A stretch of 12,151 bases of DNA from Ophiobolus disseminans (GCA_010093685.1 MU006237.1:842376-854526), one strand, 5' to 3'. Counted from the first letter of the stretch, positions 1 through 8,081 are shown. Numbers and translations: made by a program. Notes: generated by a model not told the origin, from the letters alone.

Positions 1-613
1 CGCCCACAACGCTAGCCGGCAGAGATATAGCTCTCACTTCCCGTAGTCCTAATACAACACGATTCACCACATGTTCTATCCCAGTACTACTGACAAGATG
101 GATGATAGCGAGGCTATCGAGGCCTTTGTACGCACTGCAGGCTGCCGGCGAGCAGTTATGAGCCAGTATATGGATGGCAGGCAGCTGTCCTGCGCAGAGC
201 TCCAAGCAAGATCAAGAGAGGCAGCAGTAGAGGTAGCTGCGTGCAACAACTGCGAGGAGCAGCAGATCGGTGGGCGCAGGGCGTGGCAGGACGAGCAGGC
301 CGTACAGGCTGTACAGGAGCAGGCTGTACGTGCGAAGCTGGATGAGCTGGCCCACTCTACCTGCCCGTACTGCTGGGCTATTGTGCACGAGGCGTTCGAG
401 GGCAGAGAGGGCGAGGAGGGCGAGCGTGGCTGGCAAGAGCAGCAGGCATCACGGTATAGCAGCCAATTAGCGATTGCGGTGGAATGCCCCCCGGGGCCAT
501 TCCACCAGGTGTTCATATGGAGAGGTTGTATTGCATCTACCTGCATAGTTGCAGTAAATAATGTCGGATGTGGGAGACAGGGCAAAAGGAGAGGGAGAAG
601 GTTGTTCTATTGA
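1..613 (+). pseudogene. C-terminal remnant of a RecQ-like helicase
   Basis: Position 71 to 613 is an open frame of 180 residues. Its first half resembles the region after the helicase core in fungal telomere-linked RecQ proteins: an acidic 'DDSEAIEAF' stretch, then 'GCRRAVMSQYMDG', then a cysteine cluster (SCAEL and, 15-20 residues on, ACNNC), then a 'CPYCW' pair with a nearby His. The helicase at the right of the window has the matching order (Cys, 'DGYLDKR', 'CDVC'). In a different frame, bases 9-23 read LAGRD, which looks like a leftover of helicase motif VI, so a frameshift probably lies around bases 30-90. The ATG at 71 is then an accident of decay; a second Met is at 98. The last 40 or so residues look non-coding, so the true end is uncertain. 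The core helicase lies off the left edge, if it exists. Family recognition is from memory. Confidence 0.5.
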
Positions 614-656
614 GAGAGCTACGGAGAGCGATTATATACACAACCAGATGAGTAAG

Positions 657-735
657 CATGTGACTAATAGAGTCACGTGAGATGCAGTTCACAGTGTACT
701 GTGTGAACTAAGGTGCCAGGCTGACACAGTACACT
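657..735. repeat. Cluster of short inverted repeats
   Basis: Three hairpin-capable pairs lie close together. Bases 657-665 (CATGTGACT) pair with 671-679 (AGTCACGTG) with one mismatch and a 5-base loop. Bases 687-693 (GTTCACA) pair with 702-708 (TGTGAAC) around an 8-base loop. Bases 693-704 (AGTGTACTGTGT) form a perfect 12-bp inverted repeat with 724-735 (ACACAGTACACT), 19 bases apart. The last two overlap, so they are alternative structures. This could be the end of a small mobile element or the edge of the left helicase element; nothing fixes which. Confidence 0.5.
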
Positions 736-1316
736 CAGGACCTCGAAGTACCTAGTGAGCACAGGAGCTGCACTCGGTCCATGATGTGAAAATACTGATC
801 AGCCGACGTGCTCGGTCGCGTTTCATGCTCGATCAGCCCAATCCCATTGCATTGCATACAAGCGAGGTAGCTCTCAGCCACTGCAACAATAAGCCATGGG
901 CAAGACAACCACAGTCTGAAGCAACAATTACTATCGATATAAGGAACGTTGCGAAGATCGCGAGGAGGTGGAGACTCGTTTGCGACCCGGGACTTTGTGA
1001 ATAGAACCTTGGAACATAGTTGCATTCGAGTCGTTCGTCAGCCCCGCCGGCTTTCGCGACTTCGCAACGGCCTCCGAAACTCGATGAAGGATGATCGCAA
1101 CGCGCATATTCGTTAGCAATCAGGTCTCGCCGACTGCGCCTCATCACCCCTCCCTCTGCGCCTTCGGCTCCATCAGACGAAGACGCCTGCGCAGAGGATA
1201 ATCGATCAAAGTCGAAGACCTCAATAATAGACCGTTGATAGTTACGTTGTAATTGACGGACGATGAACATAACAAGGCACGAGACAACGCCCACAACTGG
1301 CCACCTGGGCAGCTCC
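736..1316. other. Intergenic stretch, no gene seen
   Basis: No supported gene. Open frames on both strands exist here, including a 228-residue minus-strand frame that runs from 1519 into this stretch, but it overlaps the 3' end of the membrane protein gene in another frame and resembles nothing known. The right part is presumably the 3' untranslated region of the minus-strand gene that stops at 1317; I see no clear AATAAA signal on that strand. Confidence 0.5.
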
Positions 1317-3678
1317 TCAGTCATACCACCTCCCCTTCTCAACTCTCCTTCCCCTCCCCATCTCAGCAGGCGCAAACGCAATCCTGCCCACGCCTTCCTT
1401 GCTACCTCCACCTCCAACGTCCGCGACCATAACGCACATCTTTCCCAGTCGCTTGCTTCTCTGTGGTCCGTCTTCAGTAGTACTTTTGTGATCCGCGTCC
1501 GTGAAAAACACCGAGTCACGTGTCAGACTGCTGACATAGCCTAGTAGGACAGGCGCGCGGCAAAGGGCTCGCATGACCAAAGCGAAGACAGCAGCAGCTA
1601 GCATAATGCTGACTGCGATGAAGTAAGTGGCGAGCCATGGCCGATCGATGGTATAGACGGGCGGGAGTGGGTATGTGACGAATGATGTGGTATTGTCAAA
1701 CGTTTGGACAGTTGTCGATAGGGTCAGTTCCGCTCCCATAGTACTGCCATACGACCACGCCGTCTTCCAAAAAGTATTCCAAACTAGCGACCAGCGGCGC
1801 TCAAAGAGTCTGATATCAACGTCTCCGAGACGTGCTTGGTCGCGCCCGTAGTTCCCTTTCTGGTTGGCTGTGAGGGGGTCGGCGAGGTAATATTCGAGAT
1901 GGCTTGAGCTACTGTATGTTGGATCGTTGAGCATTTCCATGAACTCGCCCATGGCTAGATCACCCTTGCTAACTTCGTTGAGTGGAGTCTTGGAGGAGCT
2001 AGCTGGTGGGTTCTGACTCTCGCGCATTGCGTCGACACCGCAGTTAGACTTGCCTATCGAACCCTTTGAAATACAGGTCACGTTGACGTCGATGTATGTT
2101 GTGCGCGCCTTGCATTCAGTGACTGCGAGGTTGTCTTCCCTCGTATTTCGCGATGCGAATAGCAGGGGGGGATCTGCTGGAGTGCGGGTAAACACATCCC
2201 AGTCCAGCCAAAGAAACCACTTGCGATTCCCGCCCTGTGTGTGTTGTGGCAAGTTCCACTTCGTGCGCTCTTCGAGCCATACGTCCGCAATGGAATCGTT
2301 GAGTGTAGTGCCGTTATCGAATATAGAGGTAGTGGTGTTGAGGTTGATCCATGGTATACACTAAGCAATTAGTAAACTCACGAGTTACCCTAGGATAGCG
2401 GTCATCATCTCCAACTCACATTATACTTCTGGTAACTAGAGGACATCGTGAACGATGTGTTCCCAACAAAGCTACGATTTATACCAAGTACGCGATCGCC
2501 TATGAGACTAGAGTAATTTGTTCGCTTCTCAAGCCATGCGTTCACTAGCCATCGATGCGTATCGCTCGCGCTATAATTAGGGTGATCCTCTAAGCTCGGT
2601 ATGCGGACATTGTTCCAAGAGTCCATAGCCCCATAGATGGCTGTCGAGCTATCTCCACCTAGCATATTGACGATGTCCCGTGTAGCATTGCGCGTTGGAT
2701 CTACATACTGAGTGCTAGCAATTGGGTCGTACATGGCCGAAGAAAACAACGCACGAATGGTGGATCTTGCGACCCCGACGAATCCAAACGGGGAGAGATG
2801 GGCCTGTATGGATACGTTTGGGTTGTGATATGTTATAAAGCCTTGCGACTCTCCGAGATTAGACCATAAGTACGCACCCCGGAAGGAGGCTTGAGAGCCA
2901 AGTGGGTTAAATGCCCAAAGCAAAATCAAGGCAAACGATCCGGCCCGGAGAATAGACCATCTGAAGATCGTGATGATTGTTCCGGCCATCTACTGCAGTG
3001 TCAACAAATGTGTCAAGTCTCGGGATCTTGCACGTACGGTGAGGGATCCCAGCAGTTGTTCAAGTGCCTTAAAGCATATCAGCCGGTGCGCGAATAATTG
3101 CAAAGACACTTTTGCCAGATCTTACAAGTAGCGAAGATCCTCTCTCGACTTTCCAGTCCGCCAGCGCCCTCAACGCACTGCCCAAAATCCCCGAGAAGAC
3201 AATCGGCCAAATCGACGGCGCAATCCTCGTTGCTTGAACAACACGAGTCGACCACGCGCTCTCAGTCTTACCCTCGAGCAAAGCAACACAAACGCCAAGC
3301 ACTATGCCAGTAAGCCAGAAACGGACCACGAGTAGATTGTAACGCACCAAGGAAGCAAATGGAGAGCACGACGCCGACTACTTCCCACACCACCGCACTG
3401 AGCGGAAGGCCTTTCCACAGCACTGCGCCGGAAGTAGTATTGTCTTTCTCGACAGAACCACTGTCGCTCTCGACGGCGGGCACAGAGTCGTTCTCATGGC
3501 CCAGAAACGGCTGTCGCGGATGCGTTCGATCGCTCTCCACCGACGCTCTGGAGTGGTCTACGGACGGGTCGTCGGCGGCCGGGGACTCGAGCAGCCGCGC
3601 AGTCGTATCGTGCCGGTCAGTCATCTCGACAGATGGTGAGAGTGTACCGGTCGCGCGAGCCGGGCCTGGATGCGACAT
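1317..3678 (-). CDS. Uncharacterised fungal polytopic membrane protein, five exons
   Basis: Exons on the minus strand: 3678-3348, 3301-3126, 3067-3038 (only 30 bp), 2989-2420, 2360-1317. They total 2151 bp and give 716 residues. Introns are 46, 58, 48 and 59 bp, all GT-AG; the last has a branch-like ACTAAT near its 3' end. The joins restore continuous family-like text: 'ICFLVLGVCVALLEGK' across intron 1 and 'SSLLALEQLLGSLTMAG' across introns 2 and 3. Start ATG at 3678 has a CACAATG context. The first 90 residues are polar and Ser/Asp rich. Likely membrane helices: residues about 92-120, 137-157, 190-210 and 611-635. The long loop between the last two has many N-glycosylation sequons (for example NATR, NYSS, NTSF, NGTT), so it is probably lumenal or extracellular; a conserved-looking 'VLLGYVSSLTRDS' follows the last helix. 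I recognise a large ascomycete family often labelled 'formylmethionine deformylase-like', a name without support here. No stops or frameshifts: it appears intact. Function unknown. Confidence 0.9.
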
Positions 3679-3950
3679 TGTGGAAACTGTCTCGGGGACG
3701 TTTAAGGAAGCAGAAAAGGAAAACAGGAAGCCCGATCAAAACAGCGACTTAGTGGTCTTAAAAAGACGCAGCTGATCGCCGCAGAAGCAAAGTGTGGCTC
3801 GCAAGGCTGAAACCCAGCCTCGTGTAATCGTTCGGGCTATTGGATAGCCCAACACTATCTCGTGTCGTACAGCAGACCAGGGAGCCAATTGAGCTGAGGT
3901 ACAGAGCGCACCGCCCCCGAGGCTGAACTATTCTTATCAGTACCCGGTGC
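3679..3950. promoter_or_regulatory. Upstream region of the membrane protein gene
   Basis: No gene is seen. On the minus strand the bases just before the start codon are pyrimidine-rich (about 3705-3735, runs of CT and T), common in fungal promoters, and a TTTTTAA stretch at about 3757-3763 might act as a TATA-like element. The right part may be decayed sequence that once preceded the NB-ARC fragment starting at 3951; no P-loop is readable there. Confidence 0.35.
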
Positions 3951-4162
3951 GTCAAGATCGCTGGGCGGCAGGACCCTCAGGCCAACATATTTGAGCTGGT
4001 GCGCAACTGGCTGCGCAGCTGCAAGCATTGGTGGTTGGTCGTGCTAGATAACGTAGACGATGCTCGCTTTCTGCTCGACCTTCTGGCTACGGGACTCAAC
4101 AGCCGCGTGCAAACCGTTGCGCGAGTGCCCCTCTCACTGCGAACGCGGTTCGCTCCTTGGCT
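3951..4162 (+). pseudogene. NB-ARC fragment of an NLR-like STAND protein
   Basis: From 3951 one frame reads 'VKIAGRQDPQANIFELV' and then 'RNWLRSCKHWWLVVLDN' followed by VDDARFLLDLL. This is the stretch before and through the Walker B (kinase 2) motif of fungal NB-ARC proteins: hydrophobic WLVVLDN followed by acidic DD. From 4111 a different frame reads 'KPLRECPSHCERGSLL', which matches the segment that normally follows in this family, so a frameshift lies between about 4085 and 4111; a TGA follows at 4162. The P-loop that should lie upstream and the repeat domain (often TPR) downstream are missing, so it is a dead fragment of about 70 codons. Such proteins are thought to act in fungal non-self recognition. 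Recognition is by motif from memory. A further open frame at 4193-4344, reading 'FHYEWINVVFTSGLLPTHFEP', looks coding-like but I do not recognise it. Confidence 0.65.
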
Positions 4163-5316
4163 GAGCCGCTACCGTAAGTATCGGCGCTTCGGCACATTGC
4201 GAGCTTCCGATTGTCACGTGAATGCGACAAGGCTGTCAATGTTCCGTCACAGCTGTTGTTCCATTACGAGTGGATTAACGTTGTGTTTACCTCCGGTCTT
4301 CTGCCAACACATTTTGAGCCTAATGTAGACTGCTGTCGTCCCTGAAGTCACAAAAGTAACAGTGACGTTGATGCCTGCACGCCTGATGCAACGGGGCCTC
4401 CAACGTGCTGGGATCAAGGCCTACGCTGTGCAGCGCTGCATTGAATTTGAAACACTGGGAAAGCAATAGACTAACGCCGACCAGGGCTTATGACTCAGTC
4501 TTCACATGTCGCAATTGCTTGTCTCTCGCTTTGCTTTCTTTCTCACAGTATTTCCTGCGACACAGCATCCCTAGCACAAGTCTCACATACCATACGCCCC
4601 GTTGTCGTCGCGTCCGTACCCATACCGTACACAGTCAATCAAATCCGCCAGCTGGCGATGTCGCGAAGCTCTGCTCGTACCGCGCCGCGTTGCTGGCGTA
4701 CACCCACAGTACCCATGTCTCAGGCGAGTGCTTGCGCGTACGGTACTCATGTTCGATGGCGAGCTGCGACCTGCCTCGCTCCGGTCAGTTACGAGTGCTG
4801 CTAAGGCTGAGCTGTGCGCTACCTACCCAACACCCCCTAGGCCCACGAGCGCTGTCCATAAATCTGCCGTGGCGCACTTGCTGCAAAGGTCGTTGAGTAT
4901 TGTCCCTTGCTCGACAAAGTCTTTGTCGCGCGAACGGTATTACGATCGATAGTTCAGGTGTTGTCTATGATGGTGCTGAAGCGGGCCCGTGGTTAGCGCT
5001 TGCTCAGACCCTGCGCAGCTCTCCTTCCTTGACGTATCAGTCCTGTAGTGGATCGACTGATGCGCTTGGCTTAGGGTTACGGGCGGCACGTGCGCGAACA
5101 GGGTACGGTAACCAGTGAGTTGTTGCCTGAATACTGGGTTCTTCGTCCAGCCTCCCCGCCGCTGCTTAGCCAGCCTTCTAGTAGCTGCGCAACATAATTA
5201 GGCATTAATCCAATTGCTGTTATCGCACACTTTGCAGACATTGATGAACATGATGCACGACGGCAGATTTGTATAGCTAGGTAAGATTGAACTGCCACAG
5301 ATGATGTAGCTCACAC

Positions 5317-5499
5317 TTATCTTCCAGGCGTTACAGCAAATGCGTGCCAAAAGCAGTCGTTGGTTGTAGTGAGGGGTAGAATGTGGGCCGGAGTTCTATC
5401 TGCCGGAATTCGAACACCTAATATGGTAACAGGCGAAGGCGCAGGCGCAGGTGCAGGCGCTTCTTCCCAACCGAGCGACGACTTGATGGAAGCAAACAT
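5317..5499 (-). other. Short coding-like frame with Ala-Pro repeat, possible gene scrap
   Basis: The minus-strand frame reads 'FASIKSSLGWEEAPAPAPAP' and then 'VTILGVRIPAD' followed by 'HILPLTTTNDCFW'. The Ala-Pro run comes from a 6-bp GGCGCA-type repeat at about 5435-5460. The text has the balance of real protein but is only 60 codons, and the start and end fit no gene model. I do not recognise a family. It may be a chance frame. Confidence 0.2.
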
Positions 5500-5892
5500 G
5501 TTGACAGTAGGTGTCGAGGAGCGGCTTGAGCCAGAGTTGGGGTTTTGTGGGTCACCTCGGCCCAGCCGACGTTGCCATACCGGATATCGCTAGACGCCCG
5601 TGCCATTGTTTTCGGCCTTGCTCAGCTGTCAACAACCACCGTGCACACGCTCATCATCGCACAAACACATCTTCACGGCCTTACGATTATATGCGACCTC
5701 GGTATAATGAAGCGCAAACGTTCTGGGCGCGACATAGGGGCGCCTCGCGTCTTCTCGAAGCAGACGCATCTCGAGTCGTTACATGCAGAGTTCCCAACAA
5801 CCAGCGACGCCTCGCCACTCTCCACAACGCGCACCCCGCCTTCTCCTTGCTGCTACTACTGCGCTGAACGTTGCTCTTGAACTTTTTCCACG

Positions 5893-6439
5893 TTGCCATC
5901 GCGAAGGCGTCGCGCACTCTCTCTCTCAATCCGCCTACACCGCCGAAAGGATTACGCAGATCAACTTCGCTGCCCTTGCAGCGCGAACTCCCGCAGGCTG
6001 CCTCTTTCCGCTACGACCAAAGCCATACTTGCCTGCCTCTCACGGAAGAGAACTTGCGCGCCCTTGTACCCACTGTCTCTGTTGAGAAGATAGCCAGGCC
6101 GATGGCTACACCCCGCAACCCATGACCATACGCTTAGCCAATTCGTGAAGACACTCAACGAACCTCGCGACGAAGCGCCCTCGCCACATGCACAAGCAGT
6201 CGCTGATACGCGGCGGGCGGCAGCAATGGAAAATGAGAGCACACACTAACGGTATGCCGGGCTTGACACTTAAGGACCAGGTCAATCTGGTCAAGGACTA
6301 CCTGCCTCCACCGCCGCGACCGACAGTTCCGGAGTTGTGGGGGACGCTTTCGCGACCGCAGCCCGACAGCTGCATCGGATACATCACCGCTACAGAAGCA
6401 AAGACACATAATCTACCACTAATGATGCCATTCTTGTAA
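5893..6439 (+). pseudogene. Possible decayed coding region, unrecognised
   Basis: Three overlapping plus-strand frames can be read in relay: 'LTEENLRALVPTVSVEKIA' ending near 6125, then 'HTLSQFVKTLNEPRDEAP' on to MENESTH ending near 6248, then 'GMPGLTLKDQVNLVKDYLP' on to 'SCIGYITATEAKTHN' with a TAA at 6437. The text is protein-like in all three and each passes on where the former fails, as expected for a gene with two frameshifts or unresolved introns. No domain is recognised. The alternative is chance open frames in GC-rich DNA. Confidence 0.25.
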
Positions 6440-6536
6440 CGATGTGCCTGCACAACGTTCCCATGGTTAAACATCAACTCCGCATTGTACCCGCGTCACC
6501 TCCGGTCCGACTCCGGATCTTCTGGATCGACCAGAT

Positions 6537-7021
6537 TGTATGGGGCAAAGCATGCTTAGCCTTTAGGTGTATTTAATCAAGCTAGTCCTGTAGATAGCTT
6601 AGTAGTTTTTTGATATCCTTTCGTACAAGGCCTATAGGTGTTGTTAGATAATCTAAGGTTTCTGAGTCTCTACGCACTCCTATATGCCTCTAAGTTAATT
6701 TACACCGTATTTAGATATCTTTTATCTTGCCTGCGCTATTATATTATATTAAAAAACTCCTTCTAGCTAGTAACAGCCTCTTAATAATATTGCAATATTG
6801 TTTAATAGATTACGTCTAAGCCCTAAGACACTACTAATGTAAGGGCTGCGCAAAGTATGCTAGTACCTGATAACAATAGTTAAATTGATAAAGAACTATA
6901 GAGGTGCAGTGATAAGTTTTCGGTGTGGTTCGCTTCCCCACACACTAGGCAGGACAAGGTTAGATGGATCTCATCTATAACTAGGCTCCGCTAGATACCT
7001 AGGGCTCAGCCTATTACAATA
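6537..7021 (-). repeat. Probable 3' LTR of the outer Ty3/gypsy element (RIP-altered)
   Basis: On the minus strand a polypurine tract (AGGAGGGGGG, 7031-7022) is followed at once by TATTGTAATAGG. If one TpG became TpA, this was a standard TGT LTR start. The AT-rich stretch that begins here ends near 6537, where the minus strand reads CCCCATACA, a plausible ACA end. That gives about 485 bp. The pol frame runs through the tract and stops just inside the LTR, as often in fungal gypsy elements. The sequence is full of TA, TTA and CTAG words, as after RIP. The left edge is the weaker one. Confidence 0.45.
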
Positions 7022-7250
7022 CCCCCCTCCTAGCCTGTAGGACTTCAAACAGGCCTTAGGATAATCGAAACTCCTCAGGTAGGTAGCCTTCTTTATTCTA
7101 GAATAGTGCTGTAAGGTCTAGCCAGCATTGTAAGGCAGTGTTGTCCTTAAGATTAATTGCTGGTTCCTATGTAGTTTAAGCATAACCAGTCCACTTGACC
7201 TCATACAACAACTCATGACCTTATCCTCTCCGCCTTCTTTTCTCTCCTAT
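7022..7250 (-). mobile_element. Ty3/gypsy chromovirus relic: end of pol with chromodomain
   Basis: A minus-strand frame from 7220 reads 'GHELLYEVKWTGYA', stop, TT, stop, then 'EPAINLKDNTAL'. This is a chromodomain: the YxVKWxGY strand, then the spot where the family has Thr-Trp-Glu-Pro, then the N-L turn. The second stop (TAG, 7169-7167) stands exactly where Trp is expected, as if TGG became TAG; the first is TAA at 7178-7176. Chromodomains of this type sit at the integrase C-terminus of chromoviruses and steer insertion to marked chromatin. Downstream the frame goes on through one more pair of stops to 'FEVLQARRGVL' and the polypurine tract at 7031-7022. Upstream of about 7250 the homology ends abruptly, where a second LTR seems to have inserted. 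Dead element; only about 75 codons remain. Confidence 0.7.
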
Positions 7251-7340
7251 TGTAAGGGGCTAGGCAGAAGACTGCAGAAAGGCTAGGTTTAACCGTGATG
7301 AATTCGATGGAGTCTATCTAGAGCTAGAGAGCAGGCTGAC

Positions 7341-7346
7341 TTTATA
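7341..7346 (-). promoter_or_regulatory. Candidate TATA box of the inner LTR
   Basis: The minus strand reads GCTATAAAGTC here, about 65 bp beyond the end of the 10-bp repeat array and about 90 bp before the proposed LTR end. The placement fits a U3 promoter. Confidence 0.35.
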
Positions 7347-7410
7347 GCAGACTGCTAGCTTCTGGAAGTATCTACTTACATTAGCATTTGTTAGCTGTTA
7401 GAAGAACATA

Positions 7411-7550
7411 TCTTGTTCTAGCTAGTTCCCGGACATTCTGTGACATTCTGTAACATTCTATAACACTCTAGGACATTCTATAATATTCTAGGACATTCTA
7501 TGATGTTCTAGGACGTTCCATAATGTTCTAGAACATTCTATAATGTTCTA
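7411..7550 (-). repeat. 10-bp tandem array resembling step-type heat-shock elements
   Basis: Twelve units of exactly 10 bp run from 7431 to 7550, plus-strand consensus close to GGACATTCTA or TAACATTCTA; from 7471 the GGA and TAA/TGA forms strictly alternate, so the higher-order unit is 20 bp. Two more degenerate units in register (7411, 7421) extend it. On the minus strand, the sense strand of the surrounding LTR, 13 of the 14 units carry GAA at the same place, one GAA every 10 bp. At 7526-7538 there is a perfect three-part site, TTC-nn-GAA-nn-TTC. Known heat-shock factor sites are inverted nGAAn units 5 bp apart or, in the step type, nGAAn units spaced 10 bp apart. Confidence 0.85.
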
Positions 7551-7691
7551 GGCTCTTTCATTGAACCGAAGTGACTCCACTAAGGATAGCAGAGGTCTAA
7601 CCTCTATCCCAGGGCGCCATGTCAACTCAGCCCTGAGTCGGGGTTGGCTGGGGACTAGATGTACGCGTACGCCCGTGTATATCTTATCACA

Positions 7692-7770
7692 CCCCCCCTG
7701 GGTCGATTGAACTTCAAGGTATCAGTCGAGGTAGGTTCCCACGCTTGTATCAAGCTGTAATTTGGACTAA
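7692..7770 (-). mobile_element. Truncated internal end of the inner retroelement
   Basis: On the minus strand one frame leads into the G7 tract with the text 'SSIDPGGV' and then stops at the LTR start, as retrotransposon pol genes commonly do. Further upstream the frame is broken by stops (TGA and TAA) and no domain can be read, so copia or gypsy cannot be decided. The right edge, about 7770-7800, is where the sequence turns GC-rich and the helicase element begins. Confidence 0.35.
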
Positions 7771-7838
7771 TTATTCAGTGCGCCGCGCTGCACCGTCGCT
7801 AGGACTTGCATCAAGATTTAGACATGTAGTTAAGGTGC

Positions 7839-7853
7839 TTAGGGTTAGGGTTA
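7839..7853 (+). repeat. Interstitial telomere-like tract, (TTAGGG) x 2.5
   Basis: The plus strand reads TTAGGGTTAGGGTTA, the telomere repeat of most filamentous ascomycetes. It stands about 240 bp before the start codon of the helicase and just right of the truncated retroelement, so it may mark the 5' edge of the helicase element or an old chromosome end. With only two and a half units, chance or slippage cannot be ruled out. Confidence 0.75.
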
Positions 7854-7888
7854 AGCAGTTTAGTAAGGCGGGTATACCGACCGTACTG

Positions 7889-7896
7889 TGACGTCA
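7889..7896. promoter_or_regulatory. Palindromic CRE-type site TGACGTCA
   Basis: A perfect 8-bp palindrome in the region upstream of the helicase start, the classic target of ATF/CREB-type bZIP proteins. A TATATTT stretch at about 7982-7988, some 95 bp before the ATG, could serve as the TATA element. Site function is inferred from sequence only. Confidence 0.3.
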
Positions 7897-8019
7897 CGCG
7901 ACTGCAACAGCACAAACAACAAACGCAGCAGAAGAGAATACGCGCAAGCAGCGCATTTGCACTGCAAGGGCGCAGAATAGATATATTTGTAGCAGGCAGA
8001 TAATATGATTTGTATCCAC

Positions 8020-8070
8020 ACAACCCGCAACCTGCAGGCTGCAACCTGCAACCTGCACTTGCAACCTGCG
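8020..8070 (+). repeat. Short GCAACCTGCA repeats just upstream of the helicase start
   Basis: Copies of GCAACCTGC(A) lie at 8027-8036, 8041-8050, 8048-8057 (overlapping) and 8061-8070, with a weaker copy ACAACCCGCA at 8020-8029. They end 12 bases before the ATG at 8082 and would lie in the 5' leader. Confidence 0.8.
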
Positions 8071-8081
8071 CGCATATCACC

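Larger units (their letters stand above)
4163..6536. other. Long stretch without a supported gene
   Basis: About 2.4 kb of moderately GC-rich sequence. Several open frames of 60-160 codons occur on both strands, but they overlap each other and most read as Ser/Arg/Thr/Pro-rich text with no motif I know. Two scraps look more coding-like and are listed separately (5317-5499 minus; 5893-6439 plus). Since a broken NB-ARC fragment adjoins on the left and retrotransposon relics on the right, the stretch is probably a graveyard of decayed genes. A single TTAGGGTTA-like word occurs at 5071-5079. Confidence 0.45.
7251..7691 (-). repeat. Probable LTR of a second element inserted into the gypsy relic
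   Basis: On the minus strand, a run of seven G (7698-7692) is followed by TGTGATAAG at 7691, a polypurine tract and LTR start. The matching end would be CCCCTTACA finishing at 7251, giving about 441 bp with TGT...ACA ends. Between them, in the order expected for U3-R-U5, are the 10-bp repeat array (7550-7411) and then a TATA box (TATAAA on the minus strand, 7346-7341). A bulged hairpin lies at 7582-7610. The end at 7251 abuts the upstream limit of readable gypsy coding, which suggests insertion there. No second LTR copy is in the window for comparison, so both edges are inferred. Confidence 0.45.

Noticed and set aside
76..585. 169-residue minus-strand frame opposite the left helicase tail
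   Set aside because: Shadow frame; the Ser/Thr/Cys-rich text has no motif, while the plus strand shows family motifs.
833..1519. 228-residue minus-strand frame as a gene
   Set aside because: It overlaps the last exon of the membrane protein gene in another frame, is rich in Arg/Ser/Gly shadow text, and has no known motif.
1317..3678. Enzyme name 'formylmethionine deformylase' for the membrane protein
   Set aside because: I recall this label on relatives, but the sequence shows no deformylase metal motif (HExxH) and is a multi-pass membrane protein.
4405..4952. Overlapping plus-strand frames of 100-163 residues
   Set aside because: Three frames are open at once with no recognisable domain, as in GC-rich non-coding DNA; no reason to choose one.
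5395..5415. tRNA T-arm-like word (GTTCGAATTCC on the minus strand)
   Set aside because: The T-stem does not pair and there is no acceptor stem, D-arm or anticodon arm at the right distances.
7431..7550. CRISPR array
   Set aside because: The repeat is a head-to-tail 10-mer without spacers, in a eukaryotic setting.
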